From Lapidilactobacillus mulanensis (GTDB lineage Bacteria > Bacillota > Bacilli > Lactobacillales > Lactobacillaceae), in the NCBI RefSeq assembly GCF_003946215.1, contig NZ_RHOW01000021.1:1-37282 (forward strand): a stretch of DNA of 37,282 nt, read 5' to 3'. A program made the position numbers and the translations under genes. The first letter of the stretch is position 1. Every line of letters begins with the position of its first letter. Below, piece after piece: positions 23,404 through 30,895 of the stretch. Under the pieces are notes generated by a model. The model saw only the letters and a program-made list of their open reading frames with translations, was not told the origin of the DNA and did not search any database.

Positions 23404-24327
23404 ATGGCAGTGTTTCAGTACGAAGTCTTTGCACAAGTTGTTGCCTACAAAACGTTTTACCAAGCGGCGCAAGCGTTAAATGTGACGCCGAGCGCGGTCA
23501 GTCATTCGATCACACAATTTGAAAGTGAACTCGGGTTTCCCTTGTTTATTCGCAATCGAACCGGCGTCACCTTAACACCGGATGGCGAAACGATTTTTCC
23601 GATCGTGCAGTCGATTTTAAATATGGAATCACGATTGCGCCAAGTTGCCGATGATATTCAGGGCGTTAATTCGGGGACGATTCGAATTGGCGCGTTCAGT
23701 AGTGTCTGCATCAATTGGCTACCACCGATCATTCGTGCCTTTCGTAAGCAGTATCCGCAAATTGAGATCACGATCGAACAGGGGACGTTTCGTGAAATCG
23801 ACCAGATGGTTCAGCAAGGTCGAATCGATATTTGTTTTTCGGCGCTGCCGGTTGCCAGTAATTTAATTGTCCAACCACTTTTGAAAGATCCCATTTATTG
23901 TGTGACCCCGACGAATTTTTCCCCGCAGGATTCAACCCACGTGACCTTAGAAGATATCGGCAAACATCGCTTTATTTTACAAAAGGTCGATTATGACGGC
24001 GATACGAAAAAAGCACTCGACCGTTATAACGTTACGCCAAATTCGATTTCCTATTCGATCGACGATCAATCCATTTTATCGATGGTGGCCAGCGACTTAG
24101 GTTTAGGAATTTTACCAGAATTAGCGCTACAAAAATTAAGTGGCGATGTGCACGTGTTTCCTTTCTCGACACCGTTTTTCCGGACGATCTGTCTGGTGAC
24201 CAACAAGGTGCAGGCACAGGCGCCCTCGACGAAGCGAATGATCGTGGCGATCCACCAGTATTTGAACGCCACATATGGCAAACGCTATTTAGGCGCAAAT
24301 GAATTATTAAGAAAAGGCGAAAAGTAA
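23404..24327 (+). CDS. LysR-family transcriptional regulator
   Basis: 307 residues. The N-terminal helix-turn-helix is typical: FAQVVAYKTFYQAAQALNVT, then PSAVSHSITQFESELG and LFIRNRTGVTLTPDG. From about residue 90 the periplasmic-binding-like effector domain follows (GTIRIGAFSSVCINWLPPII; DICFSALP). AAGGGAG precedes the ATG by eight bases. It is divergent from the aminotransferase with a dyad in between, so local control of that gene is likely; the inducer is unknown. Confidence 0.9.
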   Translation: MAVFQYEVFAQVVAYKTFYQAAQALNVTPSAVSHSITQFESELGFPLFIRNRTGVTLTPDGETIFPIVQSILNMESRLRQVADDIQGVNSGTIRIGAFSSVCINWLPPIIRAFRKQYPQIEITIEQGTFREIDQMVQQGRIDICFSALPVASNLIVQPLLKDPIYCVTPTNFSPQDSTHVTLEDIGKHRFILQKVDYDGDTKKALDRYNVTPNSISYSIDDQSILSMVASDLGLGILPELALQKLSGDVHVFPFSTPFFRTICLVTNKVQAQAPSTKRMIVAIHQYLNATYGKRYLGANELLRKGEK

Positions 24328-24384
24328 GGCAAGAAATTCGATAATACGTTATAATTTGGCTATAGATTCGCAGGAGGATTTGCA

Positions 24385-25002
24385 ATGAATTCAGCATGGA
24401 ATTGGATCGGGCTGGGTGCTTGGTTCATCTTATTGGTTTTTCTGATTTTTATCGTCCAGAATATTCGCCATCGTCACATTAAGATGATCGTGATGACACG
24501 ACGGACATTTAGTTTCACGACGTTTTTACTCGATCTGTTGCTGGTCGCTATTTTTATCGGTGGGCTAGGGTTTATGAGCTATCAAACTTTCTTCCGCCAT
24601 GTTGACGTGACCGATCAAGATCTGGTCAGCGTCAAATATTCCACCGTGCCATTGGTGTTGCAAACAAATGGGGGCAATGGTTATTTCGTGACCGTTGAAC
24701 AAGGCGAGGGTAGAACGCCGATCCAGAAGTATACGTATTGGACGCAAGGCAATCAATATCAAGTGAAGAGCATTCACGCCAGCATTGCGACCGGTGAAGA
24801 TCCGATCACGATCGGTGCGCGCGTTTATCGTTTTCCATCGAAGATGATCAAGAACGCCGATAAGAAATACGAAGCCTTTGTGGCAACCGTGCGCGCAACT
24901 TACAAGCCAACATTCTTGAATGGTTTGGGCATGCGCGTGGGTCATAATGCACTGGATTATACGATGATCCGCGTGCCTTCAAGCGTTTTTGTCAGCAAGT
25001 AG
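24385..25002 (+). CDS. LVIS_2131-type membrane protein
   Basis: 205 residues. It starts MNSAWNWIGLGAWFILLVFL, has a second hydrophobic helix at about 52-72 (FLLDLLLVAIFIGGLGFMSY) and a soluble C-terminal domain of ~130 residues outside the membrane. I recall this arrangement (including the basic RHRHIKMIVMTRRTFS-like link between helices) from the LVIS_2131 family of lactobacilli, function unknown. AGGAGG lies seven bases before the ATG. A TATAAT at 24350 may be its -10, but no good -35 is found. Confidence 0.7.
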   Translation: MNSAWNWIGLGAWFILLVFLIFIVQNIRHRHIKMIVMTRRTFSFTTFLLDLLLVAIFIGGLGFMSYQTFFRHVDVTDQDLVSVKYSTVPLVLQTNGGNGYFVTVEQGEGRTPIQKYTYWTQGNQYQVKSIHASIATGEDPITIGARVYRFPSKMIKNADKKYEAFVATVRATYKPTFLNGLGMRVGHNALDYTMIRVPSSVFVSK

Positions 25003-25030
25003 CATAATAACCCCACTTTAAAAAAGTGCA

Positions 25031-25066
25031 TAAAAAGCCGAGGACGGCATTGCTGCGTCCTCGGCT
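25031..25066 (-). terminator. Strong terminator of the DUF2187-like gene
   Basis: AGCCGAGGACG and CGTCCTCGGCT form a perfect 11-bp stem around a nine-base loop, followed on the minus strand by TTTTTA, 20 bases beyond the stop codon. It can also halt convergent transcription of the LVIS_2131-type gene. Confidence 0.85.
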
Positions 25067-25086
25067 AAACTGAATTTATTTTCGGA

Positions 25087-25314
25087 TTAGTTGGCTTTTT
25101 TCAGTGGCTTAACTGGCGAAACGCTGTGGCAGCTTACGACGATTTTATTGTTGAGCTCGATAACGTTGCTCTTGTCGATTTCGTCGCTTTCAATAATCTG
25201 CATCAGTACAGAGTTTTCGTAAATCTTTTCGACTTCACCAATGAAGTCTTGTTCCATATCTTCTTTGACGTGACCGCGCAATTGGTCACCAACGTGAATT
25301 TCAGAAATATTCAT
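25087..25314 (-). CDS. Small conserved protein, DUF2187-like
   Basis: 75 residues: MNISEIHVGDQLRGHVKEDM, then a small beta-barrel-like run (GEVEKIYENSVLMQI...NKIVVSCHSVSPVKP). The pattern of a short 'increase turnover' motif with GxVxxIxENSVxVxI resembles the YkvS/DUF2187 small proteins of Firmicutes, function unknown. GTGAGG precedes the ATG. It diverges from the guanylate-kinase-like gene. Confidence 0.6.
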   Translation of the reverse strand: MNISEIHVGDQLRGHVKEDMEQDFIGEVEKIYENSVLMQIIESDEIDKSNVIELNNKIVVSCHSVSPVKPLKKAN

Positions 25315-25363
25315 TAAGATAGCCTCACAATCGGGTTAATTTATACTAGTTTGGGGAGTAAAA

Positions 25364-25960
25364 ATGGGTAAAGCAGTTACTAATAAGCTATTTGTGATCA
25401 CTGGCGCATCTGGAACGGGAAAAACAACGATCAGTCATTATTTGCGCGATAATTATGGCATTCAGCGTGTCTTGACGCACACCACCCGTCCGCCACGTCC
25501 TAATGAAGCGAACGAACGCGATTATTATTTTGAAACCGAAGATGGTTTTCAAAAAAATCATTACATCGAGTCGGTTACATACTCCGGCTATCACTACGGT
25601 TCTTCGCGTGAAGCCTTGCAGAAAGCGTGGCAGCAACAACCGTTTGTTAGTTTAGTGCTAGAAACAAAAGGCGCCGAAGCTTATGCGGACGTGATGTTAA
25701 AACAGCTCGTTGTCATTTACGTGACGGTTTCTGATCCGCAAGTTCTGCTAGCGCGGTTGGAGAAGCGGGGCGATGTGCCTGCAGAGATCGAAAAGCGGTT
25801 ATCTAGCGCAGAGTTCAAGCGCGACTTAGAAGTCCCACCAGCCTTGGTAAACATCGCTCACGTGATCGTTAACGACACTTGGGAGCAAGCGCGCGCGCAG
25901 GTGGATCAGTTGCTGAAACTCGCTGTAAAAAGTGACCTGAAATTAAATGCTAACAAATAA
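25364..25960 (+). CDS. Guanylate-kinase-like P-loop protein
   Basis: 198 residues. The P-loop is GASGTGKTT at about 14-22, followed by the GMP-binding-like THTTRPPRPNEANERDYYF and YSGYHYGSS, which match the TTR-P-R and Y-G motifs of guanylate kinase. Gmk makes GDP from GMP; the extra, diverged copies common in lactobacilli may act on another nucleotide. The housekeeping gmk is normally beside rpoZ, which is not here, so I read this as a paralogue. GGGGAG precedes the ATG; a strong terminator follows. Confidence 0.78.
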   Translation: MGKAVTNKLFVITGASGTGKTTISHYLRDNYGIQRVLTHTTRPPRPNEANERDYYFETEDGFQKNHYIESVTYSGYHYGSSREALQKAWQQQPFVSLVLETKGAEAYADVMLKQLVVIYVTVSDPQVLLARLEKRGDVPAEIEKRLSSAEFKRDLEVPPALVNIAHVIVNDTWEQARAQVDQLLKLAVKSDLKLNANK

Positions 25961-26050
25961 TAAGGTAGAGTATAGCATACTCACCAAAAAGTTCACAAGA
26001 CCTAAGACTGATTTTTTGATTGATTATTGAAATAATTTATTGTCGACAAA

Positions 26051-26096
26051 ACCGCCCGACCAATTGGATGAAAAATTGGTCGAGCGGCTTTTTATT
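26051..26096 (+). terminator. Terminator of the guanylate-kinase-like gene
   Basis: CCGCCCGACCAATT and AATTGGTCGAGCGG make a 14-bp stem with one mismatch around GGATGAAA, followed by CTTTTTATTTTT. Confidence 0.87.
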
Positions 26097-26193
26097 TTTG
26101 CTGAGATATTTGGTCTACCTTCGGCAGAAGGTGTTGTGGAGATAGCTCTTGGCTCATTGAAAGAACTGGCGTTGAAGTGTGTAAAGATTGATC

Positions 26194-26406
26194 TACCTCC
26201 GGCAGAAGTTGCTCCAGAAAATAGTGGGAGGTTGCTGTGGGGACGGCTGCAGGATTTCCAAAGACCGGAAATTCTTCCGCCTAAAATGTGAGCTCCGGAA
26301 AATCGCCGGATCTCACATTTTCCCATTTTGTAAATTCGCAAAAATCGCTCATTAACAAAATTACCACTGCAATCCCACTATTTTCTTCCGCAACTTCTGC
26401 CTAAAC
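26194..26406 (+). repeat. Structured intergenic element, copy K
   Basis: Arms 26202-26236 and 26370-26402 pair apart from the conserved TCCA (26214-26217) against TTCC (26387-26390) internal loop. This is the cleanest example of the three-hairpin core: GGATTTCC/GGAAATT, GAGCTCCGG/GCCGGATCTC and TTTTGTAAATTCGC/GCTCATTAACAAAA. Ends are CTACCTCCGG and GCCTAAA. About 80 bases upstream (26114-26130) a second CTACCTTCGGCAGAAG looks like a stray left end. Confidence 0.9.
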
Positions 26407-26605
26407 CTATTTCATTTAGGCTAGGATTGGAATAACAAGGTTCCTCAAGCGTGATTGACATTGTCGCCATTACCTAGAATAGTTCAGCTTAAGAGTTTGT
26501 GTGATAATCAAGTCCGCATTTCGTCCTCTACAAATTAAAGTTGCGGTACAAATCAGTCGTACAGGGCTAGACGTTAACTAGAGTAACCACTATAAAACTG
26601 CCAGG

Positions 26606-26832
26606 ATGAGTCAGAACGCGGAAGAAAAAGTTGCGACTCGCAGTGAAATTGTTCTTGCGGGACAAACTTATTTCCTAAATATTCTCAGATATGTTGACTA
26701 ACAATGCAGTTCTTCGCAAAACTATAGTCCCGCTAGAACAAGGGTGATCTTCAAGACTTTTGCGGTTTTCAAAAGGCTTGAAGTCATCCCCACAGCGAGG
26801 CGCAACATTTTTCTGCAGCGTTCTGACGGAAC
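26606..26832 (-). repeat. Structured intergenic element, copy L
   Basis: Minus orientation; arms 26610-26641 and 26795-26827. Core word GTGGGGATGACTTCAAGCC and hairpin with GAAGATCACC as in copy I. The 5' internal-loop word here is TGCA instead of TCCA, opposite TTCC. The opposite strand shows GTTCTTGCGGGAC and GTCCCGCTAGAAC pairing. Confidence 0.83.
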
Positions 26833-27000
26833 CAAACAAAATCCAACCTCACGCGAACAAAGCCTTCAAGAATCAGTTGGGAATTTTAAATACCATCCCC
26901 ACAGCGAGGCGCAACTATTTTCTGGAGCGTTCTGACGGAACCAAACAAAATCCTACCTCACGTAAACAAAGCCTTCAAGAATCAGTTAGCAATTTTAAAA
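26785..27000 (+). repeat. Tandem duplication of ~107 bases
   Basis: The sequence from CATCCCCACAGCGAGGCGCA at 26785 recurs from 26894, a shift of 109 bases, with about ten substitutions, down to GAATCAGTT. The duplicated piece is the end of element L plus its flank, so the second copy is an orphan arm without a partner. It ends at the 3' end of the metallophosphoesterase gene. Confidence 0.8.
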
Positions 27001-27006
27001 GTCATA

Positions 27007-28341
27007 TCAAAACGTAAACCGCCGCTCAGGCGTGGCGGCACCATAACCGAAGACGTTAATTGTTCGCGCATCCGCGCTCACATCGATTACATAACCTGCA
27101 AACTCCGTGATCGTCCCCTGTTTACGTTGCCAATTTTTATTAAAGCGGGTCGTTAGCTGATGATCCGGTCCCATCAAGGCGCTGCAATTCAGCAGGATAT
27201 ACTGAATCCCCTTTTGCTGATAGTCGGTTTCCAGATGGCGATGGCCGCAAATATAAGCCCAAATTTGGCCGCTTCGATTCTGAGTGAAGTCGAATTTGGC
27301 ATTGACGGCAAAGTCTGCGTTGGTTTGTCGTGGCTGCAATTTTCCCTTTAACTTGCGATTGAAGGCGACCAGCAATTCATGAACCGCGTGGCCATTATAT
27401 TGCAACGCTTCTTGACCGTCAGCGTCGATTAAATTGGCGTGGCCAAAAATGACGATCTTTTTGTCGAAGCTGTGTTCCAACAATGTAATCAACCGTTGGA
27501 TCTGTTGCTGGCGAATGGCTAGGGTCAACTTGACGTCGTATTTTTTAGTGCCGTCATTTTTTAAAAGGTAAGGGACATCGCTGGTGTTGAGGAAAATTGC
27601 CCGCACATCACCCTTGTCGAAATATCCGAGACCACTTTGCCAATCCATTACGTTGATTTGCGCTTGGGCAAACAGCTTTTTATAAACAATATTGCCGAAG
27701 GTTTGTGGGCCAAAACTGGGGCGATCATGGAAAAACTTCTCGTCATACTTGTCGTTTTCGTCGTGATTGCCTTTGACCATGAAAAATGGAGTCTTGTTTT
27801 CATTTAAAGTTGCAATAATCTGACCGAGATGGATCTGACTGATGGCTGGGCGATTGGAACCGTCGATGGCGTCGCCTAAATGTCCTTTGATGTCTAAAAT
27901 ACCGGTCTCATCGAGCAAGTTTAATTCCTGCACGTGTTGCAGACCATTGGCGCCATAATAAGTGTAGTTGGCGTCAGCTTTGTCGTGGGTGTCGGTGACG
28001 ATCCCCATGGTCAGCGATTCTGGCGCCAGCTGTTGATTAAGCTTGACGGCAAAATCCTGTAAATATTTTTTGACGAATTGGCGCGGACCTAGGGGCAATT
28101 CAACTAGCGAGTTATAACGCTTGAAATAACTCGAGTGACTACGAAAATAAAGCGGACCGGTTAAACCGTCCGCTTTTTGTTGGGGTAGAAAAATTTGTTG
28201 CCGATCCTGGGTGACGATCAGCGTGTACGGCACTTTTTTGCCATTGGCGTTGGTCAGCTTCGTGGGGTAGGTGCCGGGTTGCCGAATCACTTCATTGCGT
28301 TGAATTCGCCGATTTGTAAACAATCGTGGCCATTTATTCAT
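27007..28341 (-). CDS. Calcineurin-like metallophosphoesterase
   Basis: 444 residues. The catalytic metal motifs come in order: VTDTHD, HLGDAIDG, VKGNHDEND, FGHANLID and CGHRHLETD, a di-metal phosphoesterase site. The ~105-residue N-terminal extension (MNKWPRLFTNRRIQRNEVIR...) is a small beta domain seen in lactobacillar members. There is no signal peptide or anchor, so it should be cytoplasmic; phosphodiester or nucleotide substrates are possible but not determinable. It starts 12 bases after the pdp stop behind a weak CAGGGCAA, so it is probably the second gene of a pdp operon. Confidence 0.82.
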   Translation of the reverse strand: MNKWPRLFTNRRIQRNEVIRQPGTYPTKLTNANGKKVPYTLIVTQDRQQIFLPQQKADGLTGPLYFRSHSSYFKRYNSLVELPLGPRQFVKKYLQDFAVKLNQQLAPESLTMGIVTDTHDKADANYTYYGANGLQHVQELNLLDETGILDIKGHLGDAIDGSNRPAISQIHLGQIIATLNENKTPFFMVKGNHDENDKYDEKFFHDRPSFGPQTFGNIVYKKLFAQAQINVMDWQSGLGYFDKGDVRAIFLNTSDVPYLLKNDGTKKYDVKLTLAIRQQQIQRLITLLEHSFDKKIVIFGHANLIDADGQEALQYNGHAVHELLVAFNRKLKGKLQPRQTNADFAVNAKFDFTQNRSGQIWAYICGHRHLETDYQQKGIQYILLNCSALMGPDHQLTTRFNKNWQRKQGTITEFAGYVIDVSADARTINVFGYGAATPERRFTF

Positions 28342-28353
28342 AAGTTTGCCCTG

Positions 28354-29655
28354 TTAATGAATGATTTCGTGAATCAACGTCAGCGGCTCAGGCTTTTCTG
28401 AACCAATTTCAAAACTATTCAAAACTTGATCTTGCACTTCTTGTGGTGCTGCGGCATTTAAATAAAGTGTGGCTAATGCTTCACCAATTTTAACCGAGTC
28501 ACCGATTTTTTTGTGCAAAACAATGCCGACTGCTGGATCGACGAGATCGGCTTTCTTAGCGCGGCCACCACCGAGTTTGACGGAAGCTAAGCCGAGATCA
28601 TTGGTCTGCATGCCTGTGATGTAGCCGGAATTTTTGGCCGTGATATCCAGTGTTGTTAAAGCTTGCGGAAGTTTTTCAGGATGGTCGACAATGCTAGCAT
28701 CGCCGTTTTGGTCGGTGATCAATTGCTTGAATGCCGCCAGAGCACTGCCGTCTTTGATTTTACCTTCAAGAATTGTGCGGGCTTGTTCAGTAGTGTCGGC
28801 AATTTTAGCGAGAACCAACATTTCTGCCCCTAAAATCAAGGTCAATTCGGTGACATCTTCAGGACCTTCGCCGCGTAAAACGTCGATCGATTCTTTGATC
28901 TCCAAGGCGTTTCCGATCGTATAACCTAAAGGCTGGTTCATATCGGTCAAGTAGGCGACACAAGGGACATTATTTTGGCGGCCGATTTCAACTAGCGTTT
29001 CTGCCAACTGCTTCGCGCGCGCTTCGGTCTTCATAAAGGCACCATTGCCGACCTTCACGTCTAAAACTAAGGCGTTGGTGCCAGAGGCTAATTTCTTACT
29101 CATGACTGAGCTAGCAATTAGCGGGATCGCTTCAACAGTTGAAGTTACATCGCGTAACGCGTAAATTTTACGATCGGCAGGCGCGACATCTTTAGTGGCA
29201 CTAATAATTGCAGTACCGTGTTCTTGGACTTGTTCAATAAACTGTTCGACGGTTTCGTCGACGTTATAACCAGGGATCGCTTCTAATTTATCCAGCGTGC
29301 CACCAGTATGACCTAACCCGCGGCCAGAAATCATCGGATTTTTAACGCCGGCACTCGCAACTAATGGTGCCAGTGGAATACTGATCTTGTCGCCGACACC
29401 GCCAGTGGAATGTTTGTCGACTTTGATACCGGGAATCATGGTCAAATCTAAAACTTCACCGGAATTTAACATGGCTTTTGCCAGCGCAGATGTCTCGTCG
29501 TGATTCATGTCGTTGAGATAAATTGCCATCAGCAGCGCACTCATTTGGTAATCAGGGATGTTGCCTGCGGTGTATTCTGTAATAATAAATTCAATTTCTG
29601 CTGTGGTTAAAACTTGATGATCGCGTTTCTTAGCGATCAGATCGATCATTCTCAT
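28354..29655 (-). CDS. pdp: Pyrimidine-nucleoside phosphorylase
   Basis: 433 residues, the normal length. It splits uridine, thymidine or deoxyuridine with phosphate into base and (deoxy)ribose-1-phosphate. MRMIDLIAKKRDHQVLT, the signature SGRGLGHTGGTLDKLEAIPG and the phosphate-binding KVDKHSTGGVGDK are clear. GAGGAGGC lies six bases before the ATG. It is the salvage partner of the adenosine deaminase gene transcribed in the other direction at 30896. Whether it is strictly pyrimidine (Pdp) or thymidine (DeoA) specific cannot be told, but Gram-positive members are usually Pdp. Confidence 0.93.
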   Translation of the reverse strand: MRMIDLIAKKRDHQVLTTAEIEFIITEYTAGNIPDYQMSALLMAIYLNDMNHDETSALAKAMLNSGEVLDLTMIPGIKVDKHSTGGVGDKISIPLAPLVASAGVKNPMISGRGLGHTGGTLDKLEAIPGYNVDETVEQFIEQVQEHGTAIISATKDVAPADRKIYALRDVTSTVEAIPLIASSVMSKKLASGTNALVLDVKVGNGAFMKTEARAKQLAETLVEIGRQNNVPCVAYLTDMNQPLGYTIGNALEIKESIDVLRGEGPEDVTELTLILGAEMLVLAKIADTTEQARTILEGKIKDGSALAAFKQLITDQNGDASIVDHPEKLPQALTTLDITAKNSGYITGMQTNDLGLASVKLGGGRAKKADLVDPAVGIVLHKKIGDSVKIGEALATLYLNAAAPQEVQDQVLNSFEIGSEKPEPLTLIHEIIH

Positions 29656-29806
29656 GAAGAAGCCTCCTCAAATATAGATACCTATTCACATTCTAACAAA
29701 ATTAGGTGGTGAGTGCGACTAGCTCGGGTTATATTTCTGGGGTTATTTAATTTTGTCGAATTTTTCGTCGGTTAAAACTATTGTGGGTTGCGGGTAAGGG
29801 CAGTTT

Positions 29807-30000
29807 GAATTTGCTGCAGAGAATGAACAGCTCACTTGTGGGGACGGCTGCAGGATTTCCAAAGACCGGAAATTCTTCCGCCTAAATTTGGAGCTCTTGC
29901 AAAACCCGCAAGATCTCCGAATTTCCCATGCTCTAAGCGACGGTGGTTCTGTCGCTAAGAGCATTATCACAGTGTGCTGTTCATTCTCTTTCGCAAATTC
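29807..30000 (+). repeat. Structured intergenic element, copy M
   Basis: Arms 29807-29831 and 29976-30000, with TGCA opposite TTTC at the usual internal loop. The three hairpins are GGATTTCC/GGAAATT, GGAGCTCTTGC/GCAAGATCTCC and ATGCTCTAAGCGAC/GTCGCTAAGAGCAT. It forms a tandem pair with copy N at a period of 243 bases. Confidence 0.88.
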
Positions 30001-30049
30001 TGTGGGCCTATTCTGGTAAGCAGATTTGGATTGCGGGTAATTGCAGTTT

Positions 30050-30244
30050 GAATTTGCTCCAGAGAATGAACAGCCCACTCGTGGGGACGGCTGCAGGATT
30101 TCCAAAGACCGGAAATTCTTCCGCCTAAATTTGGAGCTCTTGCCCAAACCGCAAGATCTTCAAATTTCCCATGCTCTAAGCGACGGTGAACCGTGTCGCT
30201 AAGACCATTATCACAGTGTGCTGTTCATTCTCTTCCGCAAATTC
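30050..30244 (+). repeat. Structured intergenic element, copy N
   Basis: Arms 30050-30074 and 30220-30244, perfect apart from TCCA (30058-30061) opposite TTCC (30233-30236). Nearly identical to M and, inverted, to B. The third hairpin carries the change AGACCAT on its 3' side, opposite ATGCTCT, which weakens the stem relative to M. Confidence 0.88.
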
Positions 30245-30441
30245 TGTGGGCCTATTCTAGCGAGCGTATTTGGATTCCGAACTGGACTTTCTACCGTATG
30301 ATTTTTTTCTGAGCAACTCAAATATTTAGTGGCAAAATATCTAACGTGATTATATTTCCCACAACAAAGCAATCGGCGTTGAAATTATACTACTTCCACC
30401 CAAATCCAGTTCTTTCCAGTTCATCACTAAACCAATTCCAG

Positions 30442-30784
30442 TTTAGGTCGCGGCTGCGTGGGGCAAGTGACGACACTGTGAAACTGCTGTTGCGACAGGG
30501 CCATCGTCGCTTACAGCAGGGGCGCATTTCGAGATTTTTATCAGGAGCTGCACTTGCGACTGAGAAAAAGCTCGAAATCGAGGTGGAAGACTTTCCCCAG
30601 AGTGTGGCGCAACATGGGTTGAAATCAACAGCTAAGACGTCAAGACACAAGAATTGGGCCTCATTCTTCGTGGCTTGATCTCTTAGATGCTGATTTCAAT
30701 GTTGCAGAACACGTTTCGGAAAATCCTGGAACCGTCCCCACAGTAGTCAGTCACTTGCCCCTCGCAGCCGCGACCGAAGGTAGA
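30442..30784 (-). repeat. Structured intergenic element, copy O, carrying an insertion
   Basis: Minus orientation; arms 30446-30471 and 30750-30775 with 25 of 26 pairs. The core equals copy A, except that the loop of the first hairpin is replaced by ~110 extra bases (30602-30712) that form an inverted repeat of their own. Ends are CCTAAAC and CTACCTTCGG as in A. Without the insertion the length is close to A. Confidence 0.85.
30602..30712. repeat. Inverted-repeat insert nested in element O
   Basis: GTGT...CAACAT...TTGAAATCA...AAGACGTCAAG pairs with CTTGATCTCTTAGATGC...TGATTTCAATGTTG...ACAC, with a central hairpin ACAAGAAT/ATTCTTCGTG. It sits exactly in the loop of hairpin 1 of element O and is absent from the matching copy A. 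It could be a small hairpin-type mobile element or a lineage-specific expansion. Confidence 0.7.
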
Positions 30785-30839
30785 CGAAATATTTTTAAAG
30801 CTATCAATGCATAACGTTTCAATCCTCAAACAACTAAAG

Positions 30840-30868
30840 TTGAATTTTTTCTAAAAAAACGCTATCTT
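30840..30868 (+). promoter_or_regulatory. Promoter of the adenosine deaminase gene
   Basis: -35 TTGAAT (30840-30845), 17-base spacer, -10 TATCTT (30863-30868), about 28 bases before the ATG. Confidence 0.55.
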
Positions 30869-30895
30869 GGAGTTACTAAGAGATCGAGGTGGATC

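Larger units (their letters stand above)
26194..26862. repeat. Right copy of the ~670-bp large inverted repeat
   Basis: Inverse counterpart of 21342-22018, comprising element K, a ~200-base spacer and element L plus a flank. The spacer (26407-26605) contains a small hairpin CCTAAACC/CATTTAGG and no credible gene. The copy is followed by a partial tandem duplication of its outer end. Confidence 0.78.

Noticed and set aside
21342-26862. The inverted-repeat-bounded 22-26 kb segment as a composite transposon
   Set aside because: No transposase or integrase lies in the arms or between them, and the arms contain only structured elements. I keep it as a large inverted repeat.
26760-27017. 85-residue plus-strand frame with a duplicated segment
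   Set aside because: The repeat in the protein is the 107-base DNA duplication next to element L; not a gene.
29743-30147. 134-residue minus-strand frame with internal repeats
   Set aside because: It runs through structured elements M and N and repeats only because they do; no ribosome binding site or protein-like composition.
1778-30784. Repeats as a CRISPR array or as tRNA-like cloverleafs
   Set aside because: The units are dispersed, ~200 bp long and in both orientations, with no regular spacers. The three-hairpin shape lacks tRNA landmarks (anticodon loop, T-loop sequence, acceptor length).
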